Notes: generated by a model from the letters alone, not told the origin. Counted from the stretch's first letter, positions 15,174-28,710 are shown. The stretch: 64,000 nt of DNA from Aristolochia californica (GCA_029961685.1 JARWKL010000008.1:32179619-32243618), one strand, 5' to 3'. A program made the numbers and translations.

Positions 15174-16091
15174 GATCCTAATATGTTTTAAATATGGATA
15201 TGCATGCCTGAAACATGTTGAAGATGCAAATGACCTACTGATCCAAAAATTTCAACGAGTAGGAAAAATTAAATTCTCAAGTTAACGTGCGGTGGGTTAT
15301 TTTACCATAGTCAATCAACCCACTTTTTGCCTATTTTCAAAAAGTGGACCTAACAATCATAGATCATCATTAATGTTTTAATCGATTAATGATGTGTAAC
15401 GGCTATAATTTTTGTTAGAAATGACATTTGGTTTCGGAGTCAACACTCAGTTTAAAATGCCTCACCCCCCTTTTTCGATGATTGCAAAACCTAATATATA
15501 AAACAAAAAAAGAGTTTACAATCCTTAAAAATCACAGATAATTTTTGGAATTATCTATCTCAGCATTTGTGCATTTCATTTTTGGATGTTCAATTTTTTT
15601 TCAAATCCAAACTTGAGTTTCCACTCTCCCATTTTTCTCGTAAACAAAAAGATAAGGCAATAGATCACAACAAAATGAAAATTTTAGAGTTTATGTGTAA
15701 AAAAAATTGAAATCTATAATAAATATAAGTGAAGAAAATTATTTCACTCACTAAAAATGAACACTAAAGTTTTGTTATCCATGTTTGGGAAATTCCACTA
15801 GTACAACCCCTAATAGCTTGGTGGATTTTTATAAGAAAGAGATTTCTAATTGATGCTAACATTTTTTAAATATATATATGCATGCCAGAAATATGTTGAA
15901 GATGCAAATTACCAAATGATCCAATAATTTTAAAGAGTCTAAAAAATTATAATCTCAAGTTAACGGGCGGTGAGATATTTACCAAAACCAAACAACCCAC
16001 TTTTTGCCTAGTTACAAAAAGCGTACTAAACAATTATAGATCATCGTGAATGTTTGATCAATTAGTGATGTGTAACGGCTATAATTTTTGG

Positions 16092-16104
16092 CCCCCCCCC
16101 CCCC
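16092..16104. repeat. Poly-C run (13 C) in satellite monomer
   Basis: C run at the same monomer position; here the preceding block from GTTAGAAATGACTT to AAAAATGCC is deleted, so the C run directly follows TATAATTTTTGG. Confidence 0.85.
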
Positions 16105-17463
16105 ACTTTTCCAATGATTGGAAAACCTAATATTTAAAAAACTAAAAGAGGTAAAAATCCTTAAAAATCACAAATACTTTCTGGAATTATCTCCCTCAGA
16201 AATTGTGCATTTCCAGTTTGGAGGTTCAATTTTTTTTCAAATCCTATCTTTTTCACTCTCCCATTTTTCATGAAACAAAAAGATAAAGCAAATAGATCAC
16301 AACAAAATGAACATTTTAGAGTTCATGTATGCAAAAAATTGAAAACTATAATAAATATAGGTGAAGAAAATTATTTCACGCCTTAAAAATGAACACCAAA
16401 TTTTTGTTATCCATGTTTGGGAAATTCCACTAGTACAACCCCTAATAGCTTGGGGGAGTTTTATAAGATAGATATTTCTAATTGATCCTGACAGATTTTA
16501 AAAATGGATATGCATGCCTGAAACATGTTGAAGATGCAAATGACCTAATGGTCCAAAAAATTTCACGGAGTAGGAAAAATTAAATTCCCTAGTTAATGTG
16601 CGGTGGGACATTTACCAGAGCCAAACAACCCACTTTTTGCCTTTTTACAAAAAGCGGACCAAACAATCATAGATCTTTCTAAATGTTTTGATCGATTTAT
16701 GATGTGTAATGGCAATAATTTTTTTTAGAAGTGACTTACGGTTTGGGAGTCAACACTCAGTTAAAAATGATTCGCCCCCCCTTTTCCGATGACTGCAAAA
16801 CCTAATATATAAAAAATTAAAAGAGTTTAAAATCCTTAAAAATTAAAGAATCTTTTGAAACTATCGCTCTCAATATTTGTGCTTTTCCATTTTAGTTGTT
16901 CAATATTTTTTGAAATCCAAACTCAAGTTTTCACTCTCCCATTTTTCTCGTAAACAAAAAGATAAGGCAAATAGACCACACAAAAATGAAAAATTTTGAG
17001 TTTATGTATGCAAAAATATGAAAACTATAACAAATGTAAGTGATAAAAATTATTTCACGCACTAAAAATGAACACCAAATTTTTGTTATCCCTGTTTGGG
17101 AAATTCCACAATTATAACCCCTAATATTTGGTGGAGTTTTATAAGAGAGAGATTTCTAATTGATCCTAACATAGTTTAAATATGGATATGAATGCCTGAA
17201 ACATGTGTTGAAGATGCAAATGACCTAATGATCCAAAAAATTTCAAGGAGTTGGAAAAATTAAATTCTCAAGTTAACGTGCGGTGGGTTATTTACCAGAG
17301 CCAAACAACCCACTTTTTGCCTATTCACAAAAAAGTGAACCTAACAATCATAGATCATCATAAATATTTTCATCGATTAATGATGTGTAACGGCTTTAAA
17401 TTTTGTTAGAAATGACTTATGGTTTTGGAATCTACACTCAGTTAAAAATGCCTCACCCCAACA

Positions 17464-17479
17464 CCCCCCCCCCCCCCCC
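17464..17479. repeat. Poly-C run (16 C) in satellite monomer
   Basis: C run at the fixed C-rich position in the D-type monomer of higher-order copy 3. The same monomer in copy 2 (12,725-12,755) has a long C-rich stretch broken by A, T and G. Confidence 0.85.
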
Positions 17480-19350
17480 TTTCCAATGACGACAAAACCT
17501 ATATATATAAAAAAATAAAAGAGTTTACAATCCTTAAAATATACAAATACTTTCTTGAATTATTTCTCTTAGAAATTGTGCATTTCGATTTTAGATGCTC
17601 AATTTTTTTTTAAATCCTAACTTCAGTTTTCTTTCTCCCATTTTTCTTGAAACGAAAAGATAAGGCAAACAGATCACAAAAAAATGAATATTTTAGAGTT
17701 CATGTATGCAAAAAATTAAAAACTATAATAAAAATAAGTGAAGAAAATTATTTCATGCTATAAAAAGGAACACCAAAGTTTTGTTATCCATGTTTGGGAA
17801 ATTCCACTAGTACAACCCACAATAGCTTGGTGGAGTTTTATAAGAAGGAGATTTCTAATTGATCATAATATATTTTTAATATGGATATGCATGCCAGAAA
17901 CATGTTGAAGATGCAAATGACCTAATGATCCAAAAATTTCAAGGAGTTGGAAAAATTAAATTACCAAGTTAACGTGCGGTAGGTTATTTACCTGAGCCAA
18001 TCAACCCACTTTTTGTTTTTTTTTAAAAAGCGGACCTAACAATCATAGATCATCATAAATGTTTTGATCTATTAATGATGTGTAACAGCTGTAATTTTTG
18101 TTTGAAATGAATTTTGGTTTGGGAGTCAACTCTCAGTTAAAAATGCCTCGCCGCCCCTTTTCTGATGACTGCAAAACCTAATATATAAAAAACTAAAAGA
18201 GTTTAGAATCCATAAAAATGACAAATACCTTTTTGAATTATCTCTCTCTGCATTTGTGCATTTCCATTTTGGAAGTTCAATTTTTTTCAAATCCAAACTA
18301 GAGTTTTCACTCTCCCATTTTTTTCGTAAACAAAAAGATAAGGCAAATAGATTAACACAAAATTAAAATTTTAGAGTTTATGTAAGAAAATAATTTCACG
18401 CACTAAAAATGAACACCAAAGTTTTGTTATTGATGTTTGGGAAATTCCACTAGTACAACCCCTAATAGCTTGGTGGAATTTTATAAGAAAGAGATTTCTA
18501 ATTTATCCTAACATGTTTTAAATATGGATTTGCAATCCTCAAACATGTTGAAGATGCAATTGACCTAATGATTCAATAATTTCTAGGAGTAGGACAAATT
18601 AAATTCTCAAGTTAATGGGCGATGAGATATTTGCTAGAGCCAAACAACCCACCTTTTGCCTAGTTACAAAAAGCGTACTAAACATTTATAGATCTTTTGA
18701 AATGTTTGATCGATTAATGATGTGTAATGGCTATAATTTTTGTTAGAAATGACTTATGGTTTGGGAGTCAACTCTCAGTTAAAAATGCCTCGCCCCTCCT
18801 TTTCCTTTGACAGCAAAACCTAATATATAAAAACTAAAAACATTTACAATCCTTAAAAATCACAGATACATTTTGGAATTATCTCTTTCAGTATTTGAGC
18901 ATTTCCATTTTTTATGTTCAATTTTTTTTTCAAATCCAAACTTGTGTTTTCACTCTCCCATTTTTCTCGTAAACAAAAAGATAATGCAAATGGATCACAA
19001 CAAAATGAAAATTTTAGAGTTTAGGTGTGCAAAAACTTGAAAACTATAATAAATGTAAATGAAGAAAATTATTTCATGCACTAAAAATGAACACCAAAGT
19101 TTTGTTATCCATGTTTGGGAAATTCTACTAATACAACCCCCTAGTAGCTTGGTAGAGTTTTCTAAGAAAGAGATTTCTAATTGATCCTAACATGTTTTAA
19201 ATATGGATATACATGCCTGAAACATGTTGAAGATGCAAATGACCTTGATCCAAAAATTTCAAAGACTAGGAAAAATTAGATTCTCATGTTAACGTGTGGT
19301 GGTTTTTTTACCATAGCCAATCAACCCACTTTTTGCCTTTTTACGAAAAG

Positions 19351-21471
19351 TGGACCTAACAATCATAGATCATCGTAAATATTTTGATCGATTAATGATG
19401 TGTAACGGCTATAATTTTTGTTAGAAATGACTTGTGGTATGGGAGTCAACACTCAGTCAATAATGCGTCGCCCCCATTTTCTGATGACTGCAAAACCTAA
19501 TATATTAAAAGCTAAAAGACTTTACAATCTTTAAATATTATGAAATCTTTTGGAATTATCTCTCTTAGCAATTGTGCATTTCAATTTGGGATGTTAATTT
19601 TTTTTTAAAATCCAAACTTGAGTTTTCACTCTACCATTTGTTTCGTAAACAAAAAGATAAGGAAAATTGATCACAACAAAATGAAAATTATAGAGTTTAT
19701 GTATGCAAAAAAATGAAAATTATAATAAATATAAGTGAAGAAAATATTTTCATAAAATAAAAATGAACACCAAAGTTTTGTTATCCATGTTTGGGAAATT
19801 GCACTTGTACAACCCCTAATAGCTTGGTGGAAAGACATTTCTAATTGATCCTAACATTTTTTAAATATAGATATGTGGACCGAACAATCATAGATCATCG
19901 TAAATGTTTTGATCGATTAATGATGTGTAACCGCTATAATTTTTGTTAGAAATGACTTGTGGCATGGGAGTCAACACTCAGTCAATAATGCGTCGCCCCC
20001 ATTTTCTGATGACTGCAAAACCTAATATATTAAAAGCTAAAAGACTTTACAATCTTTAAATATTATGAAATCTTTTGGAATTATCTCTCTTAGCAATTGT
20101 GCATTTCAATTTGGGATGTTAATTTTTTTTTAAAATCCAAACTTGAGTTTTCACTCTACCATTTGTTTCGTAAACAAAAAGATAAGGAAAATTGATCACA
20201 ACAAAATGAAAATTATAGAGTTTATGTATGCAAAAAAATGAAAATTATAATAAATATAAGTGAAGAAAATATTTTCATAAACTAAAAATGAACACCAAAG
20301 TTTTGTTATCCATGTTTGGGAAATTGCACTTGTACAACCCCTAATAGCTTGGTGGAAAGACATTTCTAATTGATCCTAACATTTTTTAAATATAGATATG
20401 TGGACCGAACAATCATAGATCATCGTAAATGTTTTGATCGATTAATGATGTGTAACCGCTATAATTTTTGTTAGAAATGACTTGTGGTATGGGAGTCAAC
20501 ACTCAGTCAATAATGCGTCGCCCCCATTTTCTGATGACTGCAAAACCTAATATATTAAAAGCTAAAAGACTTTACAATCTTTAAATATTATGAAATCTTT
20601 TGGAATTATCTCTCTTAGCAATTGTGCATTTCAATTTGGGATGTTAATTTTTTTTTTAAATCCAAACTTGAGTTTTCACTCTACCATTTGTTTCGTAAAC
20701 AAAAAGATAAGGAAAATTGATCACAACAAAATGAAAATTATAGAGTTTATGTATGCAAAAAAATGAAAATTATAATAAATATAAGTGAAGAAAATATTTT
20801 CATAAACTAAAAATGAACACCAAAGTTTTGTTATCCATGTTTGGGAAATTGCACTTGTACAACCCCTAATAGCTTGGTGGAGTTTTATAAGAAAGACATT
20901 TCTAATTGATCCTAACATTTTTTAAATATAGATATGTGGACCTAACAATCATAGATCATCGTAAATGTTTTGATCGATTAATGATGTGTAACGGCTATAA
21001 CTTTTGTTAGAAATGACTTGTGGTATGGGAGTCAACACTCAGTCAATAATGCGTCGCCCCCATTTTCTGATGACTGCAAAACCTAATATATTAAAAGCTA
21101 AAAGACTTTACAATCTTTAAATATTATGAAATCTTTTGGAATTATCTCTCTTAGCAATTGTGCATTTCAATTTGGGATGTTAATTTTTTTTAAAATCCAA
21201 ACTTGAGTTTTCACTCTACCATTTGTTTCGTAAACAAAAAGATAAGGAAAATTGATCACAACAAAATGAAAATTATAGAGTTTATGTATGAAAAAAAATG
21301 AAAATTATAATAAATATAAGTGCAGAAAATATTTTCATAAACTAAAAATGAACACCAAAGTTTTGTTATCCATGTTTGGGAAATTGCACTTGTACAACCC
21401 CTAATAGATTGGTGGAGTTTTATAAGAAAGACATTTCTAATTGATCCTAACATTTTTTAAATATAGATATG
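19351..21471. repeat. Four near-identical shortened satellite units (525-536 bp)
   Basis: Units run 19351-19875, 19876-20400, 20401-20936 and 20937-21471, each beginning TGGACC. They derive from the G-type monomer (CAATTTGGGATGTTAATTTT, CTACCATTTGTTTCG) but lack about 140 bp: the segment between ATAGATATG and TGGACC is gone. The first two units also lack an 11-bp piece in GTGGAGTTTTATAAGAAAGAC that the last two keep. Differences between units are otherwise a handful of bases, far fewer than between full monomers, so this is a recent local amplification. Confidence 0.9.
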
Positions 21472-21593
21472 TGGACCTAACAGTCATAAGTCATCATAAA
21501 TTTTTTGATCGATTAATGTGTGTAACGGCTATAATTTTTGTTAGAAATGACTTATGGTTTGGGAGTCAACTCTCAGTTAAAAATGCCTCATTA

Positions 21594-21619
21594 CCCCCCC
21601 CCCCCCCCCCCCCCCCCCC
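21594..21619. repeat. Poly-C run (26 C) in satellite monomer
   Basis: C run at the fixed position, just downstream of the shortened-unit block. Confidence 0.9.
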
Positions 21620-24586
21620 TCCTTTTCCTATGACTGCAAAACCTTATATATATAAAAAAAAGAGTTATTTCCATTTTGAATGTTCAATTTTTTTTCAAAT
21701 CAAAACTTCAGTTTTCAATCTCCCATTTTTTTTCTTAAACAAAAAGATAACACAAATGGATCACAACTAAATGAAAATTTTAGAGTTTATGTATGCAAAA
21801 AAATGAAAACTATAATAAATATAACTGAAGAAAATTATTTCATGCACTAAAAATGAGCACATTCTTATCCATGTTTGGAAAATTCCACTAGTACAACCCC
21901 TAATAGCTTGGTGGAATTTCATAAGAAAGAGATTTCTAATTGGTCCTAACATGTTTTAATTATGGATATCCATGCCAGAAACATGTTGAAGATGCAAATG
22001 ACCTAATGATCCAAAAATTTCAAGGACTAGGAATATTTAAATTCTCAAGTTAATGTGCGGTGTGTTATTTACCGGAGCCAAACAACCCACTTTTGGCCTA
22101 TTTACAAAAAGCGGACCTACCAATCATAGATCATCATAAATATTTTGATCAATTAATGATGTGTAATGGCTATAAATTTTGTTAAAAATGACTTATGGTT
22201 TGGGAGTCAACACTCAGTTAAAAATGCCTCGCCCCTCTTTTCCAATGACTGCAAAACTTAATATATAAAAAACTAAAAGAGTTTACAATCCTTAAAAATC
22301 ACAAATACTTTTTGGAATTATCTCTCTCAGAAATTATGAATTTCCATTTTGGATGTTAAATTTTTTTTTTTCCAATCACAACAATAGTTTTCACTCTCCC
22401 ATTTTTCTCGAAACAAAAAGATAAGGCAATTAGATCACAACAAAATGAACATTTTAGAGTTCATGTATGCAAAAAATGAAAATTTTAATAAATATAAGTG
22501 AGGAAAACTATTCCACGCTTTAAAATGAACGCGAAAGTTTAATTATCCATGTTTGGGAAATTTCCCTAATAGCTTCATGGAGTTTTATAAGAAAAAGATT
22601 TCTAATTGATCCTAACATGTTTTAAAAATGGATATTTGAAGATGCAAATGACCTAATGATCCAAAAATTTCAAGTAGAAGGAAAAATTAAATTCTCAAGT
22701 TAACGAGCGGTGGGTTATTTACGTGAGCCAAACAACCGACTTTTTCAGTTTTTATAAAAAGCGGACCTAACAATCATAGATCATCATCAATGTTTTGATC
22801 GATTAATGATGTGTAACGGCTAGAATTTTTGTTAGTAATGACTTTTGGATTGGGAGTCAACACTCAATTAAAAATGCCTTGCCTCCCCTTTTCTGATGAC
22901 AGAAAAACCTAATATATAAAAAACTAAAAGAATTTACAATCCTTAAAAATTACAGATACCTTTTGGAATTATCTCTCTCAGCATTTGTGCATTTCCATTT
23001 TGGATGTTTAATTTTTTTTCAAATCCAAATTTGAGTTTTCAGTCTCCCATTTGTTTCATAAACAAAAAAATAGGGCAAATAGATAAAAAAAAATGAAAAT
23101 TTTAGACTTTATGTATGTGAAAAATTGAAAGCTATAATAAATATAAGTGAATAAAATTATTTCACACACTAAAAATTAACACCAAAGTTTTGTTATCCCT
23201 ATTCGGGAAACTCCACTAGTACAACCCCTAATAGCTTGGTGGAATTTTATTAGAAAGAGATTTCTAATTGATCCTAACATGTTTTAAATATGGATATGCA
23301 TGCGTCAAACATGTTGACGATGCAAATGACCTAATCATCCTAAAACTTCAAGGAGTAGGAAAAATTTAATTCTCAAGTTAACAGGTGGTGAGATATTTAC
23401 CAGAGCCAAACAGCCCACTTTTTGTCTAGTTACAAAAAGAGTACTAAACAAATATAGATCATCATAGATGTTTGATTGATTAATGATGTGTAATGGCTAT
23501 AGTTGTTTTTAGAAATGACTTATGGTTTGGGAGTCAACAACCAGTTAAAAATGCATTGCCCCCCTTTTCCGATGATTGCAAAACCTAATATATAGAAAAC
23601 TAAAAAATTTTACAATCCCTAAAAATCACAGATACTGTTTGGAATTATCTCTCTCAGTATTTGTGCATTTCCATTTTGGAAGTACAATGTTTTTTCAAAT
23701 CCAAATTTGAGTTTTCACTCTCCCATTTTTCTCGTAAACTAAAAGATAAGGAAAATAGATAAAAAAAATGAAAACTATAATAATTGTACATGAAGAAAAT
23801 TATTTTACACACTAAAAATGAACACCAAAGTTTTGTTATCCATTTTTGGGAAATTCCACTAGTACAACCCCTTATAGCTTGGTGGAGTTTTATAAGAAAG
23901 AGATTTCTAATTGATCCTAACATGTTTTAAATATGGATATGCATACCTGAAACATGTTGAAGATGCAAATGACTTAATGATCCAAAATTTTCAAGGAGTT
24001 GAAAAAATTAAATTCGCAAGTTAACGTGTAGAGGTTATTTACCCGAACCAAACAACCCACTTTTTGCCTATTTACAAAAAGCGGATCTCACAATCATAGA
24101 TCATCGTAAATGTTTTGATCGAATAATGATGTGTAACGGTGATAATTATTTTTAGAAATGACATATGGTTTGGGAGTCAACACTCAGTTAAAAATGCTTC
24201 ACCCCCCCTTTTCTGATGACTGCAAAACCTAATATATAAAAAACTAAAGGAGTTTACAATCCTTAAAAATCACAGATACTTTTTGGAATTATCTCTCTCA
24301 GCATTTGTGCATTTCCATTTTGGATGTTTTTTCAGATCCAAATTTGAGTTTTCACTCTCCCATTTTTCTCGTAAACAAAAAAGATATAAGGCATATAGAT
24401 CACAACAAAATGCAAATTTTAGAGTGTATGTATGTAAAAAATTGAAAATTATAATAAATTTAAGTAAATAAAATTATTTCACGCACTAAAAATGTACACC
24501 AAAGGTTTGTTATCCATGTTTGGGAAATTCCACTAGTACAACGCCTATTAGCTTGGTGGAATTTTATAAGAAAAATATTTCTAATT

Positions 24587-25225
24587 TTTTGAATTGAGGA
24601 CCCCTTTTCCATAATCATGAGCAAAATAAAGAGGAAAGAAAAAGAGAGAAAAGGGGAGAAAAACTCTCGTGTAGAGCAGAAAAAATGAAATGGGAAAGGA
24701 TGAGCTGCGCCAAGCAAGGAGAGGGAGAGAGAGAACAAACTCGGGATTGAATGTGTTGCTTGATTAATTCAGGATTACAACCTCTATATGTATAGGAGAG
24801 GTGGAGGTAGAGTCCTCATACAAGTTGTCAATCAATCCTAATTACATTCTAACTCTAACTCTAACTCTTGAATATAAGTAAGTCTCAATATAAGTAAGTC
24901 TTTTAAAACTAGAATTCCTAAAAGACTAATTGGAGTAGAATTAGGAGTTCTATATTATCTACATGAATACAAGGGAAGCCAGCTCGTGGCCTTATCCTAG
25001 TGGGCCCCTCATGATTCTACAGTGCACCTTGATAATTGTCCCAAATCGTGAGATCTTGTGGGCCCTACTTGATCTTCAAGTCTTCTAAATTAACTCAGCT
25101 TGTGCTTCTTGATTCCTTTACTCGAGCTTGCTTTGGGAGATGACTCTTCTTGGTGTCCCAAGTCGTCTAGGATTCTTCTTGATGACCTACGTCCTTGTGG
25201 TGGGTCCCACCTGTTCGAGCACCAT
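24587..25225 (-). repeat. 3' LTR of the small copia-like element (start lost)
   Basis: Direct repeat of the right LTR with point differences; first bases TTTTGAATTGAGG against TGTTGAATTTAGG. It diverges after GAGCACCAT, so about 25 bp of LTR start and any polypurine tract appear deleted. It also has extra copies of CTAACT and ATAAGTAAGTCT compared with the right LTR. Confidence 0.8.
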
Positions 25226-25728
25226 CACCTTTGATTTCATATTCTCATCAACCATGATAGGCTCTTCTTCTTCAAAAAACTTCAAATAATATCACCAAGT
25301 AGCACTTCTTCAATCAACTCGGTATATGTAAATATAGCATCAATGGTAAATAATTTTTTTTTCAAGAAAGCCACTCATAGGAGGCTCAATATAAATCTTC
25401 TATTATCAGGGAAATCTTATCCCACGAAAAAAAATTCAATAATCTGAGTATGGACTGGTCTCGGCAAACAAAATTTCCAAACCGATAAAATTGTTTTCAT
25501 AGCTCCTTCTAGATAGAGGGGCATGCATATTCATAACATAATAAGATGAGAGCATTCAAATATTCATCCTTGAATCATCATCTAAAAACTAGAACCACTA
25601 GCATACAAAAAGAATTTTGAACACTTATCTCTTGGCTAGTGTTCTTCCTTCATACAAGAGCCTTCTTTAAGTGGTGTTGATCATCATTTCTCTAGAGCAT
25701 TCCTTTCTCGAGAAATCCTAAATATGTA
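25226..25728 (-). other. Non-coding interior of the copia-like element
   Basis: About 500 bp between the LTR and the primer site. I see no gag, protease, integrase or RT motif on either strand and no ORF of note. Confidence 0.6.
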
Positions 25729-25740
25729 GCTCTGATACCA
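25729..25740 (-). other. Primer-binding site, initiator tRNA-Met type
   Basis: GCTCTGATACCA on the + strand, i.e. TGGTATCAGAGC on the - strand, exactly abutting the LTR at 25741. This is the usual primer site of many copia elements. Confidence 0.85.
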
Positions 25741-26380
25741 TGTTGAATTTAGGACCCCTTTTCCAAAATCACGAGAAAAATAAAGAAGAAATAAAAAGAG
25801 AGAAAAGGGGAGAAAAGCTCTCAGGTAGAGCAGAAAAAATTAAAAGGGAAAGGATGAGCTACGCCAAACAAGGAGAGGGAGAGAGAGAACAAACGCAGGA
25901 TTGAATGTGCTTCTTGATTAATTCAGAATTACAACCTCTCTATTTATAGGAGAGGAGGAGGTAGAGTCCTCATACAAGTTGTCATTCAATCCTAATTACA
26001 TTCTAACTCTAACTCTTCAATATAAGTAAGTCTATTCAAACTAGAACTCCTAGAAGACTAATTGGAGTAGAACTAGGAGTTCTATATTATCCACGTGAAT
26101 ATAAGGGAACAGCTAGCTCATGGCCTTATCCTAGTGGCCGCCTCATGATTCTCCAGCGCACCTTCATAATTATGCCAGCTCGTAAGATCTTAAGGGCCCC
26201 ACTTGATCTTCAAGTCTTCTAAATCAACTCAGCTTGTGTTTCTTGATTCCTTTATTCGAGCTTGCGATGGTAGAGGACTCTTCTTGGTGTCCAAAGTCCT
26301 CTAGGATTCCTCTTGATGACCTACGTCCTCATTGTGGGTCCCAGCAGCTCGAGCACCATGGAGGGCCCCACATTGTAACA
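25741..26380 (-). repeat. 5' LTR of the small copia-like element
   Basis: 640 bp, TG...CA ends (TGTTGAATTTAGG to CATTGTAACA on the + strand), directly next to the primer site at its inner edge and to the TAATT target duplication at its outer edge. It shares long stretches with the left LTR, such as the GAGAAAAGGGGAGAAAA and AGGAGTTCTATATTATC segments. Confidence 0.85.
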
Positions 26381-28709
26381 TAATTGATCCAAATATGTTT
26401 TAAATATGGATATGCATGCCTGAAACATTTTGAAGATGCAAATCACCTAATGATCAAAAAATTTCAAGGAGTAGGAAAAATTAAATTCTCAAGTTAACAT
26501 GCGATGGGACATTTACCAAAGCCAAACAACCTAGTTTTTGCCTATTTAAAAAAAGCGGACCTAACAATCATAGATCATCGTAAATGTTTGGATCGATTAA
26601 TGATGTGTAACGACTATAATTTTTGTTAGAAATGACTTATGGTTTGGGAGTCAACACTTAGTTAAAAATGCCTCAACCCCCCTTTTACGATGATTGCAAA
26701 AGCTAATATATAAAAAATAAAATAGTCAACAATCCTTAAAAATCACAGATATTTTTTGGAATTATCTCTCTCAGAATTTGTGCAATTCCATTTTGGATGT
26801 TCAATTTTTTTTCAAATCCAAACTTGAGTTTTCCCTCTCCCATTTTTCTCGTAAAAAAAAGATAAGGCAAATAGATCACAAAAAAATGAAAATTTTATAG
26901 TTGATGTATGCAAATAATTGAAAAAATTAATAATTGTAAGTGAAGAAAATTATTTCACGCACTAAAAATGAACACCAATGTTTAGTGATCCATGTTTGGG
27001 AAATTCCACTAGTACTACCCCTAATAGCTTGGTGGAGTTTTATAAGAAAGAGATTTCTAATTGATCCTCACATGTTTTAAATATGGATATACATTCCTGA
27101 AACATGTTGAAGATGCAAATGACCTAATGATCCAAAAATTTCAAAGAGTAGGAAAAATTAAATTCTCAAGTCAACGCGCGGTGGGTTATTTACCAGAGCC
27201 AAACAACCCACTTTTTGCTTATTTACAAAAATCGGACCTAACAATCATAGATCATCATAAATGATTTGAACAATTAATGGTGTGTAATGGCTAAAATTTT
27301 GGTAAGAAATGACTTATGGTTTGGGAGTCCACACTCAGTTAAAAATGCCTCGTCCCCCGTTTTCCAATGACTATAATACCTAATATATAAAAAACTAAAA
27401 GAGTTTTAAATCCTTAAAAATCACAGATACTTTTTGGAATTATTTCTCTCAGCATTTGTGCATTTCCATTTTGGAAGTTCAATTTTTTTCAAATCTAAAC
27501 TTGATTTTTCACTCTCCCATTTTTCTCGTAAACAAAAAGATCACAACAAAATGAAAATTTTTGAGTTTATGTATGCAAAAAATTGAAAACTGTAATAAAT
27601 ATAAGTGAAGGAAATTATTTCTCGCAGTAAAAATGAACACCAAAGTTTGGTGATCCATGTTAGGGAAATTCTACTAGTACAACCACTAATAGCTTGGTGG
27701 AAGTTTATAAGAAAGAGATTTCTAATTGATCCTAGCATGTTTTTAATATAGATATGCATGCCTAAAACATGTTAAAGATGCAAATGACCTAATGTTCTAA
27801 AAATTTCAAGGAGTAGGAAAAATTAAATTATCAAGTTAATGTGTGGGGGGATATTTACTAGAGCCAAACAACCCATTATTTTCCTATTTACAAAAAAAGC
27901 GGACAAAACAATTGTAGATCTTTGTAAATGTTTTGATCGAATGATGATGTTTAACAGCTATAATGTTTGTTAGAAATGATTCATGGTTTGGGAGTCAACA
28001 CTCAGTTAAAAATGTCTCACCCCCCCCTTTTCCGACGATTTCAAAACCTAATATATAAAAAACAAAATGAGTTTACAATCCTTAAAAATCACAGATACTT
28101 TTTGGAATTATCTCTCTCAGAATTTGTGCATTTCCATTTTGGATGTTCAATTATTTTTCAAATCCAAACATGAGTTTTAACTTTCCCATTTTTCTCCTAA
28201 AAAAAAAAAAGACAAGGCAAAGAGATCAAAACAAATGAAAATTTTAGAGTTTAAGTATGGAAAAAATAGAAAACTATAATAATTGTAAGTGAAGAAAATT
28301 ATTTCACGCACTAAAAATGAACACCAAATTTTTGTCATCCATGTTTGGAAAATCCCACTAGTACAACCCCTAATCGCTTGGTGGAATTTTATAACAAAGA
28401 GATTTCTAATTGATCCTAACATGATTTAAATATGGATATGCATGCCTGAAACATGTTGAAGATGCAAATGACCTAATGATCCAAAAATTTCAAGGAGTGG
28501 GAAAAATTAAATTCTCAAGTTAACATGCTATGGGATATTTATGAGAGCCAAACAACTAACTTTTTCCCTATTTACAAAAATCGAACCTAAATATCATTGA
28601 AGATCATAAATGTTTGGATCGGTTAATGGTGTGTAGTAGCAATAATTTTTTTTTATAAATGAGTTATGGTTTGGGAGTCAACACTTAGTTAAAAAACACT
28701 AACCGCTAA

Positions 28710-28710
<1 letters not shown>

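Larger units (their letters stand above)
15174..19846. repeat. Satellite higher-order repeat, copy 3 (7 monomers)
   Basis: Third copy of the heptamer; monomers start at 15174, 15852, 16484, 17162, 17861, 18504 and 19183. Offsets from copy 2 are 4.69-4.74 kb. The variants are those of copy 2, including AATGGGCGATGAGATATTT in F and CATGTTAACGTGTGG in G. The last monomer (G type) grades into the shortened units that follow. Confidence 0.85.
1..24586. repeat. Tandem satellite array, ~675-bp monomer (left part)
   Basis: AT-rich tandem satellite. Taking the motif GATCCTAACATG as phase marker, monomers start at 339, 952, 1629, 2305, 2981, 3659, 4384, 5030, 5698, 6372, 7049, 7730, 8411, 9090, 9778, 10446, 11111, 11759, 12437, 13138, 13819, 14497, 15174, 15852, 16484, 17162, 17861, 18504, 19183, then shortened units at 19847, 20372, 20908 and 21443, then 21942, 22608, 23270 and 23913. 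Usual spacing is 665-685 bp. Each monomer carries, in order, GATCC..., a CCAGAGCCAAACAACCC block, a C-rich run after AAAAATGCCTCG, a CCTAATATATAAAAAAC block, TTTTGGAATTATCTCTCTCAG, and CCACTAGTACAACCCCTAATAGCTT split by no other element. No coding role is seen. The array begins before base 1. The size and homogeneity suggest a centromere-associated or subtelomeric satellite, but which cannot be told here. Confidence 0.95.
24587..26380 (-). mobile_element. Small non-autonomous copia-like LTR retrotransposon
   Basis: An insertion that splits a satellite monomer at CTAATT|GATCC. Two direct repeats of about 640 bp (24587-25225 and 25741-26380) bracket roughly 515 bp. A TAATT target duplication lies at 24582-24586 and 26381-26385. 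The right LTR runs TGTTGAATTT...GTAACA. Immediately inside it, GCTCTGATACCA is the complement of the initiator-tRNA-Met primer site, so the element reads on the - strand and the right copy is its 5' LTR. The interior is too short for gag-pol and shows no protein motif, so the element must have moved with help from another copia element or is an internally deleted relic. The start of its 3' LTR and the polypurine tract are missing near 25,225. Confidence 0.85.
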
